Assembly: GCA_036927565.1 (NCBI GenBank)
Contig: JAYESD010000005.1
Span: forward strand, 97,876,301 to 97,940,300
Reading direction: 5' to 3'
DNA from: Tuctoria greenei
Lineage: Eukaryota; Streptophyta; Magnoliopsida; Poales; Poaceae
Length of the DNA: 64,000 bases
Part shown: one piece after another, positions 1 through 9,160 of the stretch
Position numbering within the stretch: the stretch's first letter is position 1
Layout of the letters: each line of letters begins with the position of its first letter
The notes under the pieces: model-generated
What the model was told of the DNA's origin: nothing
Databases searched by the model: none
The model's input: only the letters and a program-made list of their open reading frames with translations
Program-made: the position numbers and the translations under genes

Positions 1-593
1 CCTCTCTACAGCCTAAACTCCTCTAAACCTATGGAGAGTAGTGGATACAATAGAATGAATTCTCAAGTGGTGCGTGTGTGATGTGAGTGTAGGGGGTCCT
101 ATTTATAGGTGGAGAAGGGTAGGTTTCTGCCACTAATTGCGCACGAATCAGTCATCATCATCTTCAGGAAGCTGGGAGGAGCTAACACGTATCGATTGAC
201 CGAGTTTGATGCCAAGACCTAGTCAGCGACTAGGGTGGTCGACCGACCTGGTCAGGGCTATGTTGGGGCCGTGTTTTCTCCAGGTCCCTGACAGCTGGGT
301 TCCCGTTACTGATATTGGTGATACACCGTAGGATGGCCTTAGCTACTTATGTTTGTGGGCCATTTGATCCATGTGGTGCCACATGTCGGCACTTGATTGG
401 CTGGGATGCTATTTTATAGGATTGCTCCCCCTCTTTTACCTCATTTCATACATAAAATGCCTGCATGCACTATTTCTCCAAGAACAAGGGGAAATAGGTT
501 AAATAGAAAGGTAATGTGTGCAAGAAATGGTTATTTCCTTCACATAATTGAGTTATATTGATGGGTGAAATTAGTATATAACAGCCATCAACA
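1..593 (-). mobile_element. Athila-type LTR, copy 1 (inverted, cut by window edge)
   Basis: Read on the minus strand the LTR begins TGTTGATGGCTGTTATATAC at 593 and runs off the left edge. It aligns along its length with the plus-strand LTR at 2065 and more weakly with the one at 5030; all three share the block ATGGATCAAATGGCCCAC. A TATA box (CTATAAATAGG on the minus strand) lies near 100-112, in the same relative place as in copy 2. Its first base abuts an open reverse transcriptase frame that stops being recognisable at 594, so this LTR looks inserted into that gene. Athila assignment is by association with the neighbouring pol and is tentative. Confidence 0.75.
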
Positions 594-2064
594 ATTTGTC
601 GGTATGTGTACATCCCCATATGGACATGTGAATGTGGCCTTACTTTTATCATGGGGATGTATGGAAATATGATGATAGCCTGAATATCCATCAAGGAAAC
701 AGAAGGAGTGTTTTGCCAACCATTCCAACATCTCATCGATGAAGGGCAGTGGAGAATGATCCTTCCAAGTTGCCTTGTTGAGTTTTCGGTAGTCTATGCA
801 GATCCTTCATCCCATGACGGTTTGTTGAGGAATTAATTCATTCTTATCATTTTGAATGACTGTCATCCCCCCCCCCTTCTTTGGCACTACTTGGACTGGG
901 CTAACCCACTCACTACGAGGCACGAGATAAATAATCCAGACATGAAGCAGTTTCAAGACCTCCTTATTAACAACCTCTCGCATCGCATTTTTCAACCGCT
1001 GTTGAGGCTCTCGTGAGCGGTACTCTTGGGGTCAATGAGAATACAATGGGTGCAAAGAGCAGGGCTGATGCCTTTGAGGTCTTGGAGTGAGTAGCCAAAA
1101 ATAGTCATATGCTTTTCTAACAAGGCTATGAGTTTGAGTGTTTCCTCATCCGAAAGCTTGTTACTTATGATTATAGGGGCTTCTAAATCTCCATTTAGAA
1201 AAGCATAGTGTAGACGTGGAGGCAAGATCTTGAGGTCAATAGGAGGTTTGGCTGTGGGCCCTTCTTTTGGCAAGTCAAAAGTCTGTTAAAGTTCATCCAC
1301 TTCATGGACAAAATCTTCTTCCCCTTCTACTTTAGGAGTTCCAAATATTTAAGAGTCCTAAGCTCCTCAAATTGTCCCATCTTGGAGGGTTCATTCCGCA
1401 GATGTGTTCTTGGAATGCAGAATGGGAATGCAAATTTTGTTCCCTCCAAGTTTTATGTTGAGGCTTCCTTTAGAGGGGAACTCCATGAGAAATTTCTCAA
1501 TGGGTACCCCAATCGTAACGTCGAAATCTTGGACTTCGAACACATCAGAGTCAAGGAGAACCTCAACATTCTTGTGTCTTACTGACACTTCTTGCAAAAT
1601 CTCATATCCTTCAAGAATATTTCCAAATGTATCTCGGAAGGATTTTTACATTGGTTTCACTAGCACATCGCCCAAAATAGTGATAGCACAAGTATTATAA
1701 ATGATATTTGTTGCAACGTAGGGATTATAAAATGACTCGCATTGCTGCTCCTCTAAATGGCATAGAATGGTGGCTAAGGGTGAGATCATCCAAAGGATAT
1801 CGGTTGAGTTATTGACCTTTGCTGTCCATTCCAAATCAAATTAGAGATCAAATCCTTGATCGTCTCTTTGATCTATACTCCATCAGGCAGGTTAGGAAAA
1901 GTTGGATGCAACAATGGCTTCCTTTGGGAATAGTACATCAAGGTATTTCCATAATCTTCAAAAATCTTTTCCTTGAAGTAGAATGGAAATTCCGAAGCTT
2001 GAATTTCTTCATCCTTTGGTGGTTTAGTTTTGGGAGAGGATTCTACCAGCATGCAGTTGATGGG
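594..2064 (-). pseudogene. Athila-lineage Ty3/gypsy pol fragment (protease-side region to mid reverse transcriptase)
   Basis: The minus strand encodes, from 1834 downward, a stretch ending GGNKICIPI, then PPIDLKILPPRLHYAFL and GISPALC, then the RT start (SEWVSPVQVVPKKGG, NELIPQ) near 960-800 and the RT core FLDGYSGYHH near 680. These motifs and their order are those of Athila-lineage Ty3/gypsy polyproteins, where RT copies element RNA into DNA. The frame shifts several times, and stops occur in place of expected residues (after TVMG near 807). The fragment ends in mid RT at 594, where LTR copy 1 starts, and at 2064, where LTR copy 2 starts. No catalytic YxDD, RNase H or integrase is present. 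It is non-functional. Confidence 0.85.
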
Positions 2065-2853
2065 TGTTGACGGTTGTTATATACCAATTTCACCAGTTAA
2101 TATAATCAATTATGTGAAGGATATGACATTTCTTTCACACATCACCTTTCTACATGACCTATTTCCACTTGTCCTTGGAAAAATAGTGCATGCAAACTTT
2201 TTATGTAGGAATTGAGGTGAAAGAGGGGGAGCAATCCTAAAAATTACAATCCCAGCCAATCAAGCGACGATAGGTTGGCACCATATGGATCAAATGGCCC
2301 ACAAACAGACGTATCCGAGGAGATCCAACAGTGTATCACCTACATCAGTCAAGGGGACTCACCAGTTAGTGACCTGGAGAAAGCACACAAGAAATGGTGC
2401 AATGATCGGATCGGTTGAACCCCCTGTTCGGCCGACCTCTTCTTCGTGCCAAAACCGATCTTATTCCACATTTTGACTCCCTATGGTGCTCTGATATCGA
2501 CAAAGACCTATTCGCGCGCCAATTGTGGTTGGAACCAACCCTTCTCTAGCTATAAATAGGACCCCCTACCCCTCACTTCAACGCACACCACTTAAGCATC
2601 ATTCTATTGTATACACTACTTTTCTTAGTCCTTAGAGGAGTAAGGCTGTAGATCGGAGAGTCTCTAGCCCCAAGTACAAATTGGGAAAGGAGTAGAGGGA
2701 GTCTCTCTTCCCAATACCAAAATTGGGAAAGGTATGGATCATGTATTCCTTCTTGTATTTGTGACTTTATGCATAGTAAAGATATTATCTTTAGTCTTCC
2801 ATTATACATATGCTTGGATGAAGCGTTTCTTACTTGATTGAGGATTCCATGTA
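2065..2853 (+). mobile_element. Athila-type LTR, copy 2
   Basis: It begins TGTTGACGGTTGTTATATAC and mirrors copy 1 in inverted orientation, including GGGGGAGCAATCCTA near 2226, the block ATGGATCAAATGGCCCAC near 2285 and TATAAATAGG at 2551-2560. The downstream half contains CA-rich leader sequence and two similar AAATTGGGAAAGG stretches. No internal region of its own follows: a Tat-type LTR starts around 2854. It is therefore either a solo LTR or one truncated by that insertion. No clear 5-bp target duplication was found. Confidence 0.75.
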
Positions 2854-3471
2854 TGTTGTAGTTTTGGTACCCTGCGGACCAGGTACCCTCTCGTACCAGA
2901 AGAAGAAGCGTTGAGTCCCACTTTCTAAGAGAGAAGACCTTCGGAAGCCGCGTGCCCCGTAGCGCCGGACCTGCCTCCCTCCTAAGGGTGGCTCCAATGC
3001 TGCCACGTGTCCCCACGGTGCCAGAACTGCATCCCACCTAAGGGTGGCTCCGATGCTGCCACATATACCACGGCGCCAGACCTGCCTCCCTCTTAAGGTC
3101 GGCTCTGGTGCTGCCATGTGTCTTGTGGCATCGGACCAGCCTCCTCCGAAGGGTTGCCCTGGTGCTGCCACGTGGTCCGACCTACCTCTACAATGGAAGG
3201 ACTTCGGGATCTCCAATGGCGTGGACTTTCAAGTGGCTATAAATCAGCCATTACAAGACCTGGTTAACGCGTCACTAATTCCACATTAATGATGCATGAT
3301 CAGAGGGCCTTCAAGCGTGGTAATGTTGCCATCAAGGCTCGTTAAGCACCTAGATTGTGTACAGGGTGCTTAATAGTCGGGGCCACCTGTCGGGTCTTAG
3401 TTACACTAACAATCAGACATTAGCATGTAAAAGATTTGAGTTGCACGGTAGAACTAAAGTCATCTTAGACA
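2854..3471 (+). mobile_element. TatY 5' LTR (Tat-lineage Ty3/gypsy), partial
   Basis: The start reads TGTTGTAGTTTTGGTACCC followed by ACCAGGTACCC, matching the opening of the TatW LTR (TGTCGATACCC...ACCAGGTACCC) and, in reverse, the TatZ LTR. The exact first base is 2854 or 2857. The U3 part holds four G-box-like units about 55 bp apart. The LTR runs into the assembly gap, so its 3' end, primer site and gag are not visible. The first half of the matching pol lies on the other side of the gap. Confidence 0.75.
2998..3176 (+). repeat. TatY LTR G-box array, four units of about 55 bp
   Basis: Each unit reads GTGCTGCC or ATGCTGCC followed by a CACGTG-type core: CACGTG at 3004, a decayed ACATATAC at about 3060, CATGTG at 3115 and CACGTG at 3169. 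Spacing is 54-56 bp. The same spacing and core occur in the TatZ and TatW LTRs. CACGTG is the plant G-box bound by bZIP and bHLH factors; a promoter role in U3 is inference. Confidence 0.75.
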
Positions 3472-3571
3472 NNNNNNNNNNNNNNNNNNNNNNNNNNNNN
3501 NNNNNNNNNNNNNNNNNNNNNNNNNNNNNNNNNNNNNNNNNNNNNNNNNNNNNNNNNNNNNNNNNNNNNNN
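3472..3571. other. Assembly gap (100 N)
   Basis: Exactly 100 N, the usual placeholder for a gap of unknown size. The missing part must hold the end of the TatY LTR, gag and protease, normally several kilobases, unless they are deleted in the genome itself. Confidence 0.99.
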
Positions 3572-5029
3572 AAGAAGCTGATTCCAACAAGGACCAATCA
3601 GCTCAACAACCTCAAAGCACGCGCTAGTGCAGCTCAACCTCTGCACCCCGTGTGCAGCCAAACGGCGATAATGATGTTCCCATCAAAGTCATCCAGATTG
3701 GTATCGAATCTGCTCAGACCACTCGCATGCTGGCGGTCTGGGCGACAAATAGGAACTCACGATCATCACCTTCCTCCGGGCAAATTTCGACGTGTTTGCA
3801 TGGCAACCGTCACAAATGCCTGGGATCCCTAGGGAGGTGATTGAGCATCATCTGAAGATCTACCCTGACGTACGACCAATACAACAAAAACTTTAGAAGA
3901 AGTCCATCGAGCGATGAAACTTCATCCGTGAAGCTTCTAATGTCCACAACTACACAAAGCTTAACAATGCATGTCCAAAAGACCCTTTTCCACTTCCAAG
4001 AATAGATCAGATATTGAATTCTACTTTTAGTTGTGAATTATTGTGCTTCCTAGATGCGTATTCTAGTTTTCATCAGATACCAATGACGAAGGAAGATGAA
4101 GAACATACAACCTTTATCACAGTAGATGGTCTATACTGCTATACTGCAATGCCTTATGGTCTCAAGAATGCTCTCTCAACTTTTGTGCGAGCAATGCATA
4201 AAGCATTTGGGGAGCTTGTCCGAGACCTTGTGGAAGTCTATGTCAATGACATTGTTGTCAAAGTCAAGACCAAAGATTCTTTACTGGATAATTTCAGTCA
4301 GTCTTTGACAAGTTGCGCATGACGTGCATGAAGCTGAATCCTAACATGTGTGTCTTCGGGTTTTCCACTGTTAAGCTTCTGGAATTTCTGGTAACACACA
4401 ATGGAATTGTAGAAAATCTGGAGAAGATAAAAGTCATTGAAGCGATGCGGCCTCCTGCCCGCATCAATGATGTAAAGAAGCTTACGGGATGTCTGGCCTT
4501 ACTCAGCCGGTTTATCTCTAGAGCGGCTAAGCAAGCTCTTCCCTTCTTCAAGCTTTTGCGGAAGTTTGAACCTTATAACTGGTCCGAAGAAGCAGACAAG
4601 GCATTCCAGGAGCTAAAGAAGTCTCTAACAACACTACCCATCATGGTAGCTCCAGATCCTGGTGAACCTTTATTGTTTTATATTGTTAAAACGACAGAGG
4701 TTGTCAGCATGGTCTTGGTCACAAAGAGGCCGGAAGCATCTCCGAGTTCCTCTTCACAAATGCTCAAACCCCTTCAGTAGGGTCCAGGGCCACCTGGAGG
4801 AAATCAAGGCGAGTTTGGGTCCTAGCCCCCAGACATTGAAGAAGGTTCCAAAGGTCGGGGGCCTCCGGACCTATCTCTATAAGAAGATACATCAGACCCC
4901 TCCGGGAGGGTCCCGACTGCTCAAGATGAAGATTTGGACCCTTCCAGGAGGGTCCGGGTAGATGGAGAAGATGGACCGGACCCCTCCGTGAGGGTCCGAA
5001 CTATCCAACGACCTGTCTACTTCATCAGT
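3572..5029 (+). pseudogene. TatY pol fragment: reverse transcriptase to start of RNase H
   Basis: The region resembles TatW 44230-45730 codon by codon: NDVPIKVIQIG upstream of RT, then FLDAYSSFHQIPM, CYTAMPYGLKNALSTFVRAM and VYVNDIVVK. The RT active site YVDD reads YVND here, replacing a catalytic aspartate. About 100 bp at the start of RT are deleted near 3900 compared with TatW. The thumb and connection follow (SAVKLLEFLVTHNG, RPPARINDVKKLTG, near 4360-4480), then a linker with three in-frame palindromic repeats. The RNase H opening (RPVYFIS) is cut at 5029 by LTR copy 3. The upstream codon for the W in FAWQP (near 3797) is still TGG here but TAG in TatW. Non-functional. Confidence 0.88.
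4894..4999 (+). repeat. Palindromic in-frame repeats in the TatY RT-RNase H linker (3 copies)
   Basis: Copies near 4894-4914 (GACCCCTCCGGGAGGGTC), 4936-4957 (GGACCCTTCCAGGAGGGTCC) and 4978-4999 (GGACCCCTCCGTGAGGGTCC) are near-perfect inverted repeats spaced about 42 bp. In the pol frame they read as D/PDPSGRVR-like peptides. The same unit recurs in TatZ and TatW at the same place. Confidence 0.85.
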
Positions 5030-5718
5030 TGTTGACCGTCCTTAAGTGCCATATTTAGACCATTAATTCACCACATAATGTGCACAAAAGAGAAACACAA
5101 TGTAGTGATAGGGTCAAAAACTAACCAATTCCACAAGTGTTGGTGTTTAATTGTACGCTGGTGAATTTAGACCCAAAATACCAAGACATGCAGGGGGTAA
5201 TCCATAAAGTCAGGATTTCGACGAATCAGGTGACGCCATATGTCTTCACATGGATCAAATGGCCCACAAACAGAAGTATCCGAGGACATCCAATAATGTA
5301 GCACCCATATCAAGGGATGGGAACCACCTGGCAAAGATCGGGAGAAAGCACAGCCCCAACGGAGCTATGACCAGGTCGGCCGACCTCCCTATTCGGCTGA
5401 CTAGGGAGTGGCGCCAAACCCGGTCAAATGCCACGTGTTGGCTCCTCCCGGCTTCAAGAAGTCAGTGGTGACTGATTCGTGCGCATTTGGTGGCAAGAAC
5501 TAACCCTTCTCCCCCCGTATAAGTAGAACCCCACACCTCACTTCACACAAACACCAAAAGTTGAGAATATAATAACACTGCTAAGGTTTAAAGTAGTCCT
5601 AGAGGCTGTTAAGTAGAAGGAGGGTGTGGTTAAGAGTTTAGGAGAATAAGGTTTTGGCTTGTCAAGTCCCTCTTCTACACTTGTACCCCTACAAAGGTGT
5701 TATTAAATAAAGTAAGCA
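5030..5718 (+). mobile_element. Athila-type LTR, copy 3, inserted in TatY RNase H
   Basis: It starts TGTTGACCGTCC directly after the TatY codons for RPVYFIS and shares with copies 1 and 2 the blocks ATGGATCAAATGGCCCAC (about 5250) and CTGATTCGTGCGCA (about 5470). A TATA-like GTATAAGTAGAACC lies near 5518. The last bases before TatZ are AATAAAGTAAGCA. Either the LTR ends here in CA or it was cut by the TatZ insertion; copy 2 suggests more sequence once followed. The rest of TatY should lie beyond TatZ, outside the window. Confidence 0.7.
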
Positions 5719-6576
5719 TGTCGGTGCTTGGATCCGGCAGATCTCCCGACACTACCATTCGGTAATGGGCGCGCAAAGATTCAAGAAGGTGAAAGACACG
5801 TGTACACAGAGATTTACGTGGTTCGGGCGCCTGAGCGTAATACCCTACTCCACGGGGTGTGTTGATGATGTATTAAACTTGTCAGTCTAGAAGAAGCTCC
5901 AGAAGAAGAAGCTCGTCTAGCTCAGGGTGTTCAGTAGCGGTCTGGAACTGTCCCCTGTGTATCGTCGACCAGTCCTTTTATAGTACAAGGACTGGTCGTT
6001 ACAACGTTAGCCTGGACCGACAGGTGTCCCTGGCGGTTACACATGCTTGATACACAATAAATAGGGTTAATTACTCTTAATAGCCTGGTAACGGGCCTTA
6101 ACAGTGCTGTTACCAGTATCAAGGGCCATTCGATCGTGTGCCATTAATATGGTATTAATGACACTTAATCGGGTCTTGAAATCTTTGATTGCTCTCTGAA
6201 GGTCTAGAGCCATTGGGGGGTCCACCAACATGATTGTTGAAGTTGAAGGTCTGGCGGTTGCCACGTGGCAGCACCGGAGCTTACCGTCGTGGACGAGTAG
6301 GTCTGGTGCTACTGGACACGTGTCAGTACCGGAGCTTCCCTCAATCTGGGGTTAGGTCCGAGGGTGCCATACTGGTATTCCGACCGGAGCTTCCCATGTG
6401 TTGGTGATAGCTCCGGTCTTATGATACACGTGGAGGCCCTGGGACTAACCATGTCGGGGAAGCAGGTCCGGTTACACCTGACATGTGGGGCCTTTGGAGG
6501 TCTTCAAATCTGGTAGATGGTGTTTCCTTATGATGTTTGCAATCTCAAGGGGTATCTGGTACAGAGGGTACCGACA
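5719..6576 (-). mobile_element. TatZ 3' LTR
   Basis: Read on the minus strand it starts TGTCGGTACCCTCTGTACCA at 6576 and ends ACCGACA at 5719, giving TGTCGGT/ACCGACA ends and 858 bp, close to the 855 bp of TatW. The TATA box (CTATAAAAGG on the minus strand) is at 5974-5983. The block GTATTACGCTCAGG..CGAACCACGTAAATCTC (minus strand) near 5810-5850 is shared with TatW. G-box-type cores occur at about 6262, 6318, 6427 and 6481, on a 54-56 bp grid with one decayed position near 6372. Confidence 0.85.
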
Positions 6577-6599
6577 GTGGCCCCCTGGGCTCACCTCCG
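6577..6599 (-). other. TatZ polypurine tract
   Basis: On the minus strand the bases just upstream of the LTR read AGGTGAGCCCAGGGGGCCAC. TatW has AGGTGGGCCCGGGGACCAC in the same place. This is where plus-strand DNA synthesis would be primed. The shared G/C-interrupted form is unusual for a polypurine tract but conserved in both elements. Confidence 0.65.
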
Positions 6600-7113
6600 G
6601 GAGAGACCTTTTGGATGATGTCATTTCGTTGGAGGTGGGTCCATTCTTCGGTTTCTGAGCCGTGTCTTCAAGGGTCTTCGTTCGTGCCGTTGGCTGTAGT
6701 TCGCAGTTAAACTTCCTCCGCGTGGCGTATCTAGGAGGCGACAGGTGAGATCTCAGCGTGCGGATCTCACGCAATTATAGGTCGCTGGTTCCCAATATGA
6801 AAATTGTATCAGTTCCGCATGCCTTGTCAGGCCGCCGCCTTCGGGTTTCCCGCCTTTCATGATGACAACCGTTCACCTGGGGTAAGAACCTCGACTTGAT
6901 CGTCGAGGTGGCCTCGGGCCCTCTTGTCATTGGCGGGGTGAAATTTTTGACTGGTATAATGGGCTCCTTTGCGGTTTCCATCCGGGCGTTGCGGGGGCTT
7001 ACTTAAGAAGGAAAGCACGCACCGTTTGGGGTTATTTACGCCTTTCAATTGAACTTGCGCTCAAACCTTCCAAACTTTTGCTTGCCTTTCCATTCTTTCC
7101 TCGCCGTGCCGCG
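6600..7113 (+). promoter_or_regulatory. Upstream region of the TatZ antisense gene, candidate promoter
   Basis: No gene lies here. A block near 6976-7025 (GCGTTGCGGGGGCTTACTT followed by AAGAAGG) is almost identical to the matching place upstream of the TatW antisense gene (about 62930-62975 on the minus strand), while flanking DNA differs more. It sits about 95-135 bp before the ATG, where a core promoter would be expected. CTTACTTAAG may stand in for a TATA box. A promoter function is inference from conservation and position only. Confidence 0.4.
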
Positions 7114-8485
7114 ATGGAGTTGGGTCTCTGCCAGAGCCGACTGAAGTCCGATGACGATTTGAAGAAGGTTCGGGCCCTCATGGGATGGTCCCCTGACTTC
7201 TTCAATCACTTGGTCCGCGCCGGCAAGGTTCCGTTCGAGAAGGAACACGCCGGCGACATGGTGTACTCCTCCGCGTACGCCATGGTGGTACAGATCCCAC
7301 CTTTCTCCTCTTTCTTCTTGATGCTGCTAGACTTCTATGGTCTGCAGCTGTATCACCTTGGCCCCCACTCCATTCTGCTGGTGTCCATCTTTGTCCACTT
7401 CTGCGAGATGTGGGTGGGTATTCCCCCTGCATTGAGCTTTTCTGCACCTTCTTCACTGTCCAAAACACAGGTCGGAGCAACGAGTAACTTAGCTTCTACT
7501 ATTTTGTGAAGCGCAAGAAGTGCCCGTACAAGTACCTGCGGTCGTTCCCTTCTGCGAAGTGGGACGACTGGAAGAAGGATTGGATTGTTATCAGGGTGGA
7601 GGAGCACGAGAAGCTGGAGCTACCGGAAGGCCTCCCCAACATCGACACTGCAGTTTGGAGTGAAGTTCTGGTGCTGTCGGATGCCTTCAATCCTGCTCTG
7701 ACCAGGATCCGCCTGTGCGTGGAAGGAGGGGTGACTCCCTAGGCGGTGTTTTGCAACTTCCTGACCAACAGGTGGGCTCCGTTGAAGAGGAGGGATAAGT
7801 TGGCTTGGGCCCTCAACAGTATGCTGGACGACAACCGGATCAAGACCGGTTTGAATTCCAACATGGAGGGTGCAACTTTGGAGTTCCACCTAAAGAAGTT
7901 CCAGCAAGGCATCGCAGTCGAGGGCAACAACTTGGCTCCGTAGGTAGCTTTCCTCCCTATGAACATGGAGGCAGAATTCAGTAGGGAGCTCCGATGGACG
8001 ATGCCGGTGCTTGACGACCTTGGTGTCGTTGAGAGGCGCTCGACCACCGGGTTGGCAATCTCCGAAGATCCGGACGGTGACTCCGTTCCCGCTCCTAAGC
8101 CAAGAACCGAAGTCATCGGCAAGGGCAAGGAATTGGCTGAGCCCTTGAGTGGTAAGAGGAAGCATGCCGACAGAAGGGCCAGGCATACTTCTTCCGTGGC
8201 ATCTCCTTTTCCTCGGAGGGGGAGGTCTACGACGGCGGCGTCTACTCCAGTAGCGGCTTCTTCCTAGGGTGCTAGCTTCGGCCAGGTGACTCCAGTACTA
8301 GGGCCAGTTGAGGGCCCCGGGTCTGGAGGTCCTTCCCGGTCGAGGGGGGCCTCGACCAAAGCAACACCGACAGGAGTAGAAAGCTCCGAGGGGCCCTCCA
8401 GGACTACCACGCCAGTGGTGGCTGGGGCCAGTCCGGAGCGTCCAGAGAAGAGGTTTTGCGGTAACTAGTGCGGAAGCCTTCCGAG

Positions 8486-8562
8486 GTAATTTTTGATTTT
8501 TTACCTCAGCCCGTTGTTTTATTGTTAACTGTATTTTGAGTCTCTTTGTCCTTCATCCACAG
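8486..8562 (+). other. Predicted intron in the TatZ antisense gene
   Basis: Donor GAG|GTAATTTTT and acceptor TTCATCCACAG|TG enclose 77 bp rich in T, with a possible branch point TTAAC near 8526. Exon 1 uses the frame of codons starting at multiples of 3, exon 2 the frame one base before that; removing 77 bases joins them exactly. TatW has a donor AG|GTAAGC in the corresponding place (61447), but its acceptor has lost the AG. Confidence 0.75.
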
Positions 8563-8830
8563 TGTGCCCAAGAATAGGGATGAAGCTCCAGTCCCTGCAG
8601 CAGCGGTTGAGGCTGTGCAGGCTGAAGCTACGGCTCCGATTCCAGTGCCGCCCCAAGAGGTGGCTGAGGCTGCGGCAGCCCCGTCGCCGGCTGTCGTGGT
8701 TTTGGACGACTCATCCCCAGAAGCTCCCGTGGTAGCGCCGGACCACGGGAGTGAAGACGTACCAGTAGTGCCAGCCTCGGAGGTTGAAGCTCTGAGCTTG
8801 GATGCTGTGATGTTGGACGCTCCAGCCACA

Positions 8831-9160
8831 GAGCCGGAGGAAGCTACGATTCTGGCCCTAGAGCCGGATATTGTTGAAGCCCGGGCAGTCGAGCCGGTGG
8901 TTGATGAGGTACCGGTAGTGGAGCCAGGTGCCGATGAAGCTCGGGCACTTGAGCCGGTTGTCAAGGAAGCTCTGGCGGCAGAGCCGGTTGCTGCTGAAGT
9001 TCCAGCTGTGGAGCCGACCGTTGAAGAGGTTCTGGCGTCTGAGCCAGTTGTTGCATAGGTGTCGGCGCCTGATCCTTTGGTGGTCGAAGCGCGAGCTCCG
9101 GAGCCCATGATCGTCGAAGCGCCAGCACCTGAGCCAGTGACGGAGGAGGCGCCTGCGTTG
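8831..9160 (+). repeat. 30-bp coding repeat, decapeptide EPxxxEaxAx, 11 units
   Basis: Translated units such as EPDIVEARAV, EPVVDEVPVV, EPGADEARAL, EPVVKEALAA, DPLVVEARAP and EPMIVEAPAP follow without spacers in one frame, broken only by the stop at 9056. TatW has about six units with the same ten-residue period. The regular spacing of acidic and proline residues suggests an extended, unstructured linker. Confidence 0.85.

Noticed and set aside
7078..7113. Earlier start for the TatZ antisense gene
   Set aside because: There is no ATG in this extension, and TatW conservation begins at MELGL (7114).
8506..9108. 200-codon Ser/Thr/Gly-rich ORF on the minus strand
   Set aside because: It is the opposite-strand shadow of the decapeptide repeat, which has a conserved protein counterpart in TatW; the minus frame does not.
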